The notes under the pieces were generated by a model. It saw only the letters and a list, made by a program, of their open reading frames with translations. It ran no database searches and had not been told where the DNA came from. Below, one piece after another: positions 42,175 through 51,123 of a stretch of DNA of 64,000 bases. Numbering within the stretch: the first letter of the stretch is position 1; every line of letters begins with the position of its first letter. The position numbers were made by a program, and so were the translations under genes. Origin of the DNA: Pyropia haitanensis (lineage: Eukaryota; Rhodophyta; Bangiophyceae; Bangiales; Bangiaceae); the NCBI GenBank assembly GCA_008729055.1, contig SDUX01000003.1, positions 1,674,001 to 1,738,000 of the forward strand, given 5' to 3'.

Positions 42175-42801
42175 AAACAGAGCGGCCGTGGGCACACCCC
42201 GTCTGTGTCTCGCGGGTGGTCTGGACTCGGGCCTCGTTGGCTGTGGCCGTTGCCGGCCACGTGAGTTGACTTTGGTGGTGTGCCGCCCCATCTCCCTGCC
42301 CCTGTTGGATGCTATCGTGAGCGCACTGCTGCTGACTGCCTCTTACTCTGTGCAACGGGGCGCTCTTCTGTAGCTACTTTTGACTGCCGGTTTTCGTAGT
42401 GCGTGTTCGTCTTGCGTGCCCCGCTGACAGCCTCTTCTCTCAGTGTTCGTTCAACCTGGGTTGACCCTTGACCTTAAGCAGCGCGCGAACGAGTCGGGTT
42501 CCGCTCCTAACCCCTTCTGTGCGTACGGACCCTGTGTGACAGGCTTGAAATCGGCGCACCTGCCTCTTCGCGACCGTGTTACTTCTTGCTCATACCGACA
42601 CCGCTACCGGAACCTAATTTTCAGTCCTCACTGTGGGTGCCGTTTCCATCGTCCGTCAGAGCGTCCCATGACGCCAAGAGATGGAAAGATATACACAAGA
42701 ACAAAACCAACAAGTTGACCGCGAGAGCAGCAGCTTGCACAGTGGGACGCTCCCCAGACCCACTCCAATACCCCTTCCACCACCCCTACGTCCCAACTAC
42801 A
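42175..42801. other. intergenic, less GC-rich
   Basis: The 3' regions of two convergent genes: the Ala-rich protein (plus) and HCF164 (minus). Composition is close to balanced from about 42360 to 42780, unlike most of the window. No gene, tRNA or structured RNA was recognised. Confidence 0.5.
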
Positions 42802-43638
42802 CTAGTAATCGTCATCACCCACCAACAGAGAGGCCATATCCAGCCCCTTGTTTGGCAGCGGCTCACCCGCCAGCATGGCGTCAATGTCTTCAGCAAGAAT
42901 CTCCTTCGGCACCTTCCCGATAAAGTTGGTAAGCACCTCCCCCTTGCGGTCGAGCAGCACCAGCCGTGGGATGCCGTCAACAGCCCATTGATCCACAATC
43001 GCCGCGTTGGCCTCGTCTGACGCGTCCACCACCACAAAGTTCACGTCCGGCCCGTACCGAGCCTCTAGCTCAGACAGGCCAGCAGCACCCTCGCGGCACA
43101 CGCCGCACCAGTCGGCAAAGAACTCCATTACAGTCGGGCGGTTCGACGCGGCGACAACCTCGGGCGTCGGAGAGGACGCCGCCATGGCGTGGAGGATGGT
43201 AAGAGGGTTGACGGGATTGGCGGCGACCACAAAATAGGCGACGGCACCAATGAGTGGGCCCACTACTGCCAGGGTACGGTCCCGTCGCATGTCCTTTGCC
43301 AACGCTGCGTCACGGACGACGGCGGCGGCTTCTTGACGGCGGCGCTCGGCCACGGGGTCTTTTCCAAGGCGGGCGGCCATGGCCTCAGACGCGGAAAGTG
43401 GCCGGGAGGGGGGAGCGTCACCCCCGTCGGTCACGGGTGGGGGCGGCTCATTCCCAGACCCCGTGGCGCACACGAATGCACGCCTGCCACATCGCGTAGG
43501 TCGTGGTAGGGTGGTTCGCAATGGAAAGCGGGTGATAGGATACGGCGACAGTGACAAGCTGCGGCGGCCAGTGGTAGCGAGAGCTTGGCAGCGAGCTGCG
43601 GCGGCGCCAGCCAAAGAGGGCCCAATAAAGGCCGCCAT
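42802..43638 (-). CDS. HCF164: HCF164/TxlA-type thylakoid thioredoxin-like protein
   Basis: A single exon of 278 residues from ATG 43638 to TAG 42802-42804. The N terminus (MAAFIGPSLAGAAAARCQ, then Ser/Arg/Thr-rich to about residue 60) is a typical plastid transit peptide. A membrane helix follows at about 119-143 (LAVVGPLIGAVAYFVVAANP). The thioredoxin fold carries MEFFADWCGVCREGAAGLSE with the redox pair at Cys178 and Cys181, then NFVVVDASDEANAAIVDQWAV, the cis-proline region DGIPRLVLLDRKGEV and FIGKVPKEILAEDI. HCF164 passes reducing power across the thylakoid membrane and is needed for cytochrome b6f assembly. Length and domain order match the plant and cyanobacterial homologues. A longer frame exists upstream of 43638 but lacks an ATG. 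The gene is divergent from the Ser-rich gene at 44501. Confidence 0.93.
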   Translation of the reverse strand: MAAFIGPSLAGAAAARCQALATTGRRSLSLSPYPITRFPLRTTLPRPTRCGRRAFVCATGSGNEPPPPVTDGGDAPPSRPLSASEAMAARLGKDPVAERRRQEAAAVVRDAALAKDMRRDRTLAVVGPLIGAVAYFVVAANPVNPLTILHAMAASSPTPEVVAASNRPTVMEFFADWCGVCREGAAGLSELEARYGPDVNFVVVDASDEANAAIVDQWAVDGIPRLVLLDRKGEVLTNFIGKVPKEILAEDIDAMLAGEPLPNKGLDMASLLVGDDDY

Positions 43639-44500
43639 TGATGCCAGGGGAAGCAAAGAAAAAGCGGGATAAACTCACACCAGGTCAAAGAGACGGGGAC
43701 TCCAGCTCGACACACCCAGCGACCAACCACGGAGATGAAAGCAGCATGTACAGTCGAGGGAACCAGCCCAGCGTGACGTGAGGTGTCGGTGTCTCGTGCG
43801 AGCGACCGGTGGAGGCTGGGGAGCTCGAGCGGGAGTCGCAAGTGCGTTTCAAACTTTGGCCTGAAATTGTATGTTCCAAGACGAATTTTGTTTTGCGGAC
43901 GGGATCCCTCCCTACCTCACGAGCTGGTGGTGCCAGACCCTCCGCAGACAACACGCCGATTTTCTGCTGCGGTACTGGGTGTGACGCTGCTGCACATCAT
44001 GTGGTGCTGCCGTCTCTACCATGGGCGTACGAGGCAAGCAGAGCACCTCTGGTGCAGTTACGTTTCACGTGGTCCAGGATGCTCCAGTCGGTGCTTGAGG
44101 CACGCCAGGCGCGTTGCTGGGACGGCGTCACCCGCAAGCGCCGCGCCGTCTCCGCCGTCACCTCCGCACACGCGCAGGCCCGGCGGCGGTCTACTTCGGG
44201 CGCTGGCTACGCCTGTCCCTTTCCTCTGTGCCCTGCGACTTGGTGAACTAGCGCGAACGTGAACAGGCTGTGGACATTTCGCTGATATGAGGTCGTGGAT
44301 GGGCGGCCGAACGTACGTTTTCTCCGGTCTCTGATCGCTGCGCCTCCTCCCCTTTGCATTTTTGCATGCTGTCTGATCGTGATGGCGTGGCCCTGACCAC
44401 GTCCGCCACTACAATGCATGTCATGCATTTTCGTGCTAGTCGTCTTTGTTGCTCTTGCTGGTGGTGCTCTGATTGCAGTCGGCTGCTGGCGGCCGAGAAA
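43639..44500. other. divergent promoter region between HCF164 and the Ser-rich gene
   Basis: About 860 bases of balanced composition, including a T-rich stretch near 43870-43900. Both 5' regions should lie here. The plus-strand frame is open upstream of 44501 as far as 44354 and a CAG at about 44477 could be the acceptor of a leader intron. No gene is supported. Confidence 0.45.
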
Positions 44501-46456
44501 ATGGACCGAACGAGCGTCCAGAGGCGCTTCTTTGAGCAGCAGCGTGGACAGCCTGGTGGCGCTGCCGCGCCATCCTCGAGCTTGGGCGCTGCTGGCGCGT
44601 CCACTGATGCACGTGGGCGCGGCGTGACGAGGGCTACCAGTGGCGCTGCCGAGGCCCACAGCTCTCGTAGGGACGTGCTCGCAAGCCTGGACCTGCTCGC
44701 TCTATCCTCGGATGGCTCCAAGCGAGGCCACCCTGCCCTTCCTCCCGGTGCTCGGCGGCCGTCGGGCGGTACGACTGTGGAACGGACAGCGACCCTACCC
44801 GACCGTCACCGGTCTAAGCGGCGGAGGTCAGAGACGCGTGTGGACACGCTTCCGCCTCAGGGCGAGCCAGTGGTGGCTCAGCCTCCTGGGTGGAACTCGG
44901 AGGAACGGAACATCGGCAAGCGTCCATTGAACGCCGTCACGCCTACTATGTCTGAGCGTGTTGTCCGACAGCGGACGGAGGCCAGTGGCCCATCTGTCCC
45001 AGGGCTAGATGCCAGCCCGTCGTTTGAGACGCACGATGGGCAGTCCCTCTACAACCGCTTTCAGCCGCAGCAGCTGTCGAGCGGCGGCGAGATGCATTCT
45101 CCCCGCGCGACTCGTCGCTGTGGCGACGACGCGGAGTTGGGAGGGCGGTATCTGCGAGGCCACACGCCATCATCGTCAACGGCCGTGCTGGACTACCGGC
45201 GGCGGGCTCCCTTGTCCTCGCAGCCATCTCAGGCGGACAACTGGGGGGTGCCGGCGCAGGCGTCACTGGCCGCTAATTTGCCCCAGCCGTCAGCATCGTC
45301 CCCGAGGCCGTCTGCTGGTGGTCATGGTACGCATGGGCCCCCGCTGAGTTTTTGTTTCTCCTCACGGCCGGGGAGGGGCTCTGCCCTCGCCTCGTCCTCC
45401 GCGGCCGCTGGATTGGAGGTGCGTGTGACTCGCGATGCTGGTGCTGATGCAGGCTCTCGTGACGACTCCCCGCTGGCGGCAGCTGCCCTGCCCGAAACGG
45501 GCAGGTATCTGTCGACGTCTGGGGAGCGTGGACAGCTGGGTGAGCTGGACGCTGTGCACACTGCCAGTGCTAGTGACTCGTTGCGCGTTGCCCCTCGGTC
45601 CTTGCGTCAGGGATACCCGGAGGCTGGTGATGCTCACCGGTTGGGGTCCTTCCGGGAGGCCCCTATCTCCCGCCTCCCGAGCCCTTCTCATCGTTTGCTT
45701 GCGGGGCGACAGCACCTATCAGACCAGCCGCGTACGCTTGGTGCTCACCCGGTCCGTACGGCGCACGCCTATCCAGCGCTTGGTTGTCTGGCGGATGATG
45801 GGCCTGTTGCTGCTGGCGTATGCCCTCGGCCTTCTTCCTGCGTTCCCGAGCTGGGGCGTGCTGCATCTAGTGCTGGCGACGGGCCTCGGGACCGAGGTTC
45901 TCGGGGGAGGGACTTATCCCCGCTTGCTCGGACGCTCAGCAGCAACCCAAGCACTGGCAGCTCAGGGTATGGTGTGTACGCTGTGAAGCAGAGTGGCTTG
46001 CGTGTGTGTCCAATTGCTCCGTCTGCGCTGTCTGCTGAGCTGGGCGCGCTGGAGCGTAAGATCTTGGGCAACGCGGACGAAGACATTGGCTCTGCATTCC
46101 AAGTTGCACCAAGGGCCTCTGCGGCTGCTGCTGGCGTGCTGCGACCGGGCGATGGCGGCAGACGACAGCCGTCGGCGTCAACCCCTGTGTTGAACGGTGT
46201 TGTGCGCTCACACCAGGGTGCCGAGATGAGAGATGGAGCGGGCATGCAACATTCGTCCACCGGGTTGCTGGCAGGGATTGCTGTGGACAAGGCAGGAGGA
46301 GCGAGCTGTTCAGGTGGTGCTGGGCCTGAGGATGACAGTTCGGGACGTCCGAGCTCTTCATCGCGACGCGGCGCTTCCACCAGCTCGCGTAGTGTGAGCA
46401 ACCCTTTGGCCAGCACCTCTTGCCCACTTGACGCCAGCCTTGCTGAGGCGCTTTGA
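44501..46456 (+). CDS. long Ser/Gly/Arg-rich protein, probably nuclear and disordered
   Basis: The frame is open for 651 residues from ATG 44501 (MDRTSVQRRFFEQQRGQP) to TGA 46454-46456. Its nucleotide composition is more balanced than the surrounding low-complexity frames, and the opposite strand has no equally long frame, so coding is likely. I recognise no domain. The N-terminal helix VQRRFFEQQRG is basic and amphipathic, a bipartite-like nuclear signal RHRSKRRRSETR lies near residue 105, and another conserved-looking stretch is LSAELGALERKILGNADEDIGSAF near 520. The remainder is rich in Ser, Pro, Gly and Arg, including many SSG and RRP segments, as in intrinsically disordered regulatory proteins. 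Its neighbour is HCF164, head to head, with no functional link evident. Confidence 0.65.
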   Translation: MDRTSVQRRFFEQQRGQPGGAAAPSSSLGAAGASTDARGRGVTRATSGAAEAHSSRRDVLASLDLLALSSDGSKRGHPALPPGARRPSGGTTVERTATLPDRHRSKRRRSETRVDTLPPQGEPVVAQPPGWNSEERNIGKRPLNAVTPTMSERVVRQRTEASGPSVPGLDASPSFETHDGQSLYNRFQPQQLSSGGEMHSPRATRRCGDDAELGGRYLRGHTPSSSTAVLDYRRRAPLSSQPSQADNWGVPAQASLAANLPQPSASSPRPSAGGHGTHGPPLSFCFSSRPGRGSALASSSAAAGLEVRVTRDAGADAGSRDDSPLAAAALPETGRYLSTSGERGQLGELDAVHTASASDSLRVAPRSLRQGYPEAGDAHRLGSFREAPISRLPSPSHRLLAGRQHLSDQPRTLGAHPVRTAHAYPALGCLADDGPVAAGVCPRPSSCVPELGRAASSAGDGPRDRGSRGRDLSPLARTLSSNPSTGSSGYGVYAVKQSGLRVCPIAPSALSAELGALERKILGNADEDIGSAFQVAPRASAAAAGVLRPGDGGRRQPSASTPVLNGVVRSHQGAEMRDGAGMQHSSTGLLAGIAVDKAGGASCSGGAGPEDDSSGRPSSSSRRGASTSSRSVSNPLASTSCPLDASLAEAL

Positions 46457-49400
46457 TATGTCGTGCTTGACTTCCCTGAGCTTGAGGGTTGCTTGTGTAT
46501 TTCTGTCTCTGTTTGCTCGGTACATGCACGACGCCCGGGCCTGCGCTGCCAGGCCTGGCCACACACCCTCCTGCCTGCTCATGTGCTGCTCCGGCCCGTT
46601 GTGGTGCGCAGAGCGAATCGGCTCAGCGCGATGAACGTCGTGAGAACAGGGGAGGTGGGCTGCGCTGCGGCTGGGTGGACGTTCACGCTCGCCGTCGACG
46701 CCGGAGGCAGCGCTCCCGAAGCATGACGCCGTCGAACAGCCCCCCCCCTGGAGCATCCTCCATCCCGCACATCCGCAGCAGCGGCGTGTACGTGGTCACC
46801 GCCCGCGGGGCCACGCGGTCCGCCGCCACTGTGACGGTCGTCCTTGGCAGCGGCGTGCGGGTCTAGACCGCCTCCGCGCCAGCCGCCACGGGCACGACGC
46901 CGCGGCAGCCTTCCGCGGCGGCCGGCGCAGCGGCGGCGACCATGATCGGGAAGCCAGCCGACGTGGCGGCGGCGCGGCCCACCGCGACCACCGCCTGCGA
47001 TGCGTCCTCGGCGGCGAGAGTGGCACCCAGCAAGCGGCGGGCCAAAGGGGCTCCGCCCGTCCATCCCCCCACCGCAGCGGCCACGTTGGCTGCTGCCGCC
47101 ACAACTGGCAGCAAAACCACCCGCAATGGCTACCCCCCCCTCCATCCCCCAACCCCCCCGCCCCCGCCCCTCCGCCTGCGGAGAGGGGACCGGCGACGGG
47201 GAAGAGGGGGAAGGACGAGACGCCGCCGCCGCCGCCCTGCCACCGCCGCCGTAGCCTTTGTCGCCGCGTCAGGGACCGGGGGCGGGGGGAACGCCATGCA
47301 CAACAACGTGTGCCAGGATAGCCACCGCCAGCGATCCGCTGTGGTCGCCCATCGCGGGTGCTGAGGCGGCGCCGCTCCCGGCGTAGAGCGCGCGGCGAAG
47401 CCGCTGACGCCGCCGCCGCCACCGCCGTCGCGGCCGCGCCGCCAGAGGGGGCGTCGGTGGCAGCGGGGACGAAGGCCTCGGCGGCGAAAAGCGCCCGTCG
47501 CCGACGCGGCAACGAGCGCCGATGCGTCGGCGGCGAGGTTGAACCACCGCCACGAACAAGGCAGCGACGTTAGCCTGTCGAGGCTCCCGCCGCGGCGGCC
47601 AATGCGACCGCCGCCGCCAGTGTCGCCCCCGCCGCCATTGCCGTGCCGCCCGACACCGGCGGCAGTACCGCCACCGACACCGCCGTCCGGCAACGGCGAC
47701 GGCGACGATGAACACCGAGGCGGCTGCTACCCGTCGAGGGGGTGGCCGCCGCCATCGAGGAAGCCGCCACCGCCGCAACCGGCGTGGCCGAAATCCCCGC
47801 GGCGCCCGCCATCTGCCACCCCGCACTAACCAGCTGCAGCTCCGCCCCCGCCAGCACCAGCCTCGCTCCCCTGCCACCAGCCCCGTCACACCACGGTCGC
47901 GTCGTCAACCAGCCCCGCACATGCTGCCCCGTCCACAGCCGTCGCCACCCAGAGCACCATTTACACAGCCACATCGCGGATCGGCGGCCGCCTCGCCACC
48001 GCAGCCGCTACTGCCCTCTCCGTCGCATATTGGCAGCTCGCGGTGATGACGGCCTCGTCGCGGATTGCCTCGCGCCTCCCCCCCCCCCCAACCTCTGACG
48101 CACCCCCGTCGGGCCGGGCGCCCCCACCCTCCTCCCCGCAAGCCGCCGCGACGCCGCGGTGGCGGCAAGGAGGTCCGTCTCCGCAACCTTCCCCGCCGAG
48201 AAGCGGTCAGCGCCATCACCTGCTGTCGCCGTCCCCAACGCCGTTGTCACCGTCGCCGCGTCATCTTCGTCGTTGTCGTGGCTGCCGCTCGCTGCACCCG
48301 CCCAACCGCCCGTGACGAGTTGGACCGTCTGGTGGCTTCTTCAGGGCAATAAAGCAGCGGATATTGCATTTCCACAAATTTTGTCCCCTCGCGATAACAG
48401 CTTGAACAAACATTAGGTGACCAATGAGATGCCTCAGATGCTGAGTCACTGACCAATGAATTCTCCGCATGAGCGGCCACTGTCGCGCAAACAGACGTCC
48501 TTGAGACTTTATCGAATTTTCTGAGCTCTTCGTTGACGGAACATGCACCAATTCCGACAAAGGCAGTCGGTCCGCAGGAACGCATGCGATCAAGGAAGAA
48601 CGAGGAAGAACGCACAAGATGACAACAGCAAGCTGACCAATCAGAGGTCCGTTCAAGGCGGGCTGTTGATGCAGCCAATCACAAGCTCTTACGGATCTGT
48701 GCACAAGAAAAAACAGGCTTGTCGTGGATCCTGCTTTTAGCACCACTGCGCTGGCAGGGTGATTGATGTGAGGGGGTGGCGGCTACCCTTCAGTGGCAGC
48801 CCGGGCGGGCGAGGGCGCGACCCGGCCACAGCCAACCCGCATCCCCACCTCCACCCCCGCCCGCTCCCCGTCCCCCCGCGCAGCGCGGACGCGAGCGCAC
48901 GCCCCTGCTGGGCAGCCGCCGTCAGCCCGCGCGTTCCCCGCAGCGGCAGCACCACCCCCCGCTCCTCACCTTCGGCTGGCCCGCCGCCCGACGACGGCCG
49001 CCGCGGCGTGGCGGTGGTGGCGGTGGCCACCGCCGGTGTTGCCCCGCCGCCCGCGCGCCGCCGGCGGGTGCGGCTCGCGTCGGCGCGCGGCTGTCTGTCT
49101 GCGCCGCGGGGGGGGTCCCGCGGCACCGCCACGCCATTTGCCGCGCGGGGGCGTGCCCCCACGTGCCGGCGCCTTTTTACGCTGCCGCTGGCAGCGCGCT
49201 CTGCCGTCGTCGGCGTGCCGTTGGTTGGGTCTGTGGGTCCCCGCGTACCCTCCTCCCTCCCTTGCCCTCTCTCGCTGCTTTGCCGTGGGTGTCTTGCCTC
49301 TCCCCCCCGGCCGCGCTTCTTCCCCTGTTCCGCTCGCCCCTCCCCGGTGGCCGGTCGGGGGGCCCATGCGGTGGGGCGTCGCTCCCCCCCCCGCCGGACC
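46457..49400. other. intergenic: degenerate Ala-rich coding-like stretch, then an AT-richer island
   Basis: From 46860 to 48320 both strands show short Ala/Val-rich pieces in shifting frames, for example GATLAAEDASQAVVAVG and FNLAADASALVAASATG on the minus strand and SPAVAVPNAVVTVAASSS on the plus strand. They resemble fragments of a repetitive Ala-rich protein, but no complete frame can be assembled. A 47-residue plus ORF (46724-46866, MTPSNSPPPGASSIPHIRS) and a minus ORF starting upstream of 47000 both end in the shared sequence TCTAGA at 46862-46867. From 48340 to 48740 the DNA is clearly AT-richer and non-coding. The stretch 48780-49400 is GC-rich with no supported gene and should contain the SPRING promoter. 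Confidence 0.35.
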
Positions 49401-50711
49401 ATGCGGCCAGTCCACGTCGGCGGCGGCGTGCCGACGCCCCCCGCCCCCCCCGGCGGCCGCCCCTCCTCTCCGTCGCGCTGCTGTGGGTGGGCGCGGCGCT
49501 GCTGCTCGCGGGTGGCCACACGCTGCTCGCCCGTGATGGTACGCACCCGTCCGTGTGGGCGCTGCTGCGCCGCCTAACCGAGGCGCCGCTGGTGGGGGGG
49601 GCGGCAGCCGCGGCGGCGGGGGGTGGGGGCGGGGGGGGGGACCCCAGTGCGGCCGCTGCTGATGGTGCTGCCACCCCGCTGGCGGCGCCGCCACCAGGGG
49701 CAGTGTGGCGGGACCCGTCGGCGGCGCCGCTGCAGTCGGTGTCGTCGGACTGGGGGCCGGCCGATGGGGGTGAGCGGGGCGGGGGCGCCGCGGATGGGGG
49801 GCGGGGGGGGACCCCCGCGCCGACGCGGCCGCGCAGTCGCGCAACCTCTACTCGGTGGTGGACATGAGCACCTCCCATGCGCGGGAGGGGGACGAGGACG
49901 GCGGCGGCGACAGCGGCGGCGGCGACGTCGGTGCTGGTGGTGGCGGCGGCACGTGGGGGAAAGGGGGGGGCAGGGGGGGGGGGGCTCCGTCGGCGGGAAG
50001 GGCGGCGCGGCGGGCGGCAGCCGCGGCAGCGGCGGCGGCGATGGCGGCGCTGGCGGGGGGGCGGGCGTCGCCGCCGCGGGCGGCGTCGCGGGCGCGCCTG
50101 CCGCCCCCCCCCGGCCGTGCAAGAACACCGTCACCGGTCCCGAGTACGTGACCGACGACCGCGGCTATACGTGCACAGTGGAGGCGGTGCGCATCGACCA
50201 GCGGCGAGGCTGCTGCGGCACCACCTCGGCGGCGGCTAGCCGCGCGCCCGCGTCAACGGCCAGGGGCGCCCCCCTTCCCCCCCCACCCACCGTCGCCGTC
50301 CTCCCCCGCTATGGCTGTGCCACTTGCGACGCGGCCACTCGCTGCTGCACCCGCTTTGACCAGTGCGTGTCGTGCTGCATGGACCCCGCCCTCGAGGCGC
50401 TCCGCACCACCCTCCAGGCTGCCCGCTCGTTTGCGGCCTACCGCGCCGGCGCCGCCGCCGCGGCGTTTGCGTCGCCCTTTGACGTGTGCGCCGCCGCGTG
50501 CCGCAGCAGCAGCCGCTCGGTGGTGCATGAGAACGCGTACCGATCGGCGGCACACCACTGCTACGGCGCGGACCCGCCAGCGGTAGAGCCGGACATGCAC
50601 GCGGGGCTGTTTGATTTTGCGCGGCCGGTGGGGCGGGGGGCACCCGCCCCGCTGGGGGGGGGGCCCGGCCGCCAGAGAGCCCTGCGGGGAGCAGAGGGGG
50701 GGAACAGGTGA
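49401..50711 (+). CDS. SPRING1: SPRING/C12orf49-type Golgi membrane protein, several homopolymer frame breaks
   Basis: The C-terminal half is a clear match to the SREBP-regulating-gene (C12orf49) family: CKNTVTGPEYVTDDRGYTC, then RGCC, RYGCATCD, RCCTRFDQCVSCCMDP, and CAAACRSSSRSVVHENAYRS followed by HCYG. All the conserved cysteines and the VSCC and VHENxYR signatures are present. The ATG at 49401 (MRPVHVGGGVPTPP) leads, after a frame change in the C run at about 49446-49453, to a single membrane helix (LLSVALLWVGAALLLAGG), as expected for this type II Golgi protein. Two more changes are needed: at the G8 run 49803-49810 (then SRNLYSVVDMSTSHAREG) and at the G runs 49963-49984 (then the Cys-rich domain). 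The last codons 50709-50711 coincide with GGTGAGCC, so a final intron is possible. In animals the protein supports SREBP activation through site-1 protease; the role here is unknown. Confidence 0.85.
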
Positions 50712-51123
50712 GCCCCCCGCGGTTTGCGTGGGGAGAGGGGGAGGCGTACCCGGAAGGGCGCAGCCATTGGCTTTTCCTTTTTTTATCCAGTCTGGCATGG
50801 CCGTGCACAGGGACTTTCTATGGTCGTGTTGCGTTTATACACGAGCCCACGGCGGTCGCCGCAGCGGCTGCCCAAGACGCGAAAGAAACAAGCGACGCAG
50901 GCGGGCCGTCGGCCGTCGGACCACGCCGGACAGAAGAAGACGCAGGGGGAACAGCCGCCCCGAGAGCCCGGCAGCAGGGGTACAGACACGCACTCTCAGC
51001 AACTCGCGCGTCCCGGCTTTGGGAGGCGCCTGCCCGCCCAGGGCGCGCCGCATGGGTAAGCGAGACCACACGGGGTACAGCTGGCGCCGCCGGCGGGGGC
51101 ACCGCCGTGCCGGCCGCACGCCC
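50712..51123. other. gap between convergent SPRING and SWI3 genes
   Basis: It contains a T-rich stretch near 50770-50790 ending TTTTTTTATCCAG, which would be a good splice acceptor if the preceding gene has a last intron with donor GTGAGC at about 50709. A small terminal exon cannot be excluded but no conserved sequence is seen in it. Confidence 0.45.
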
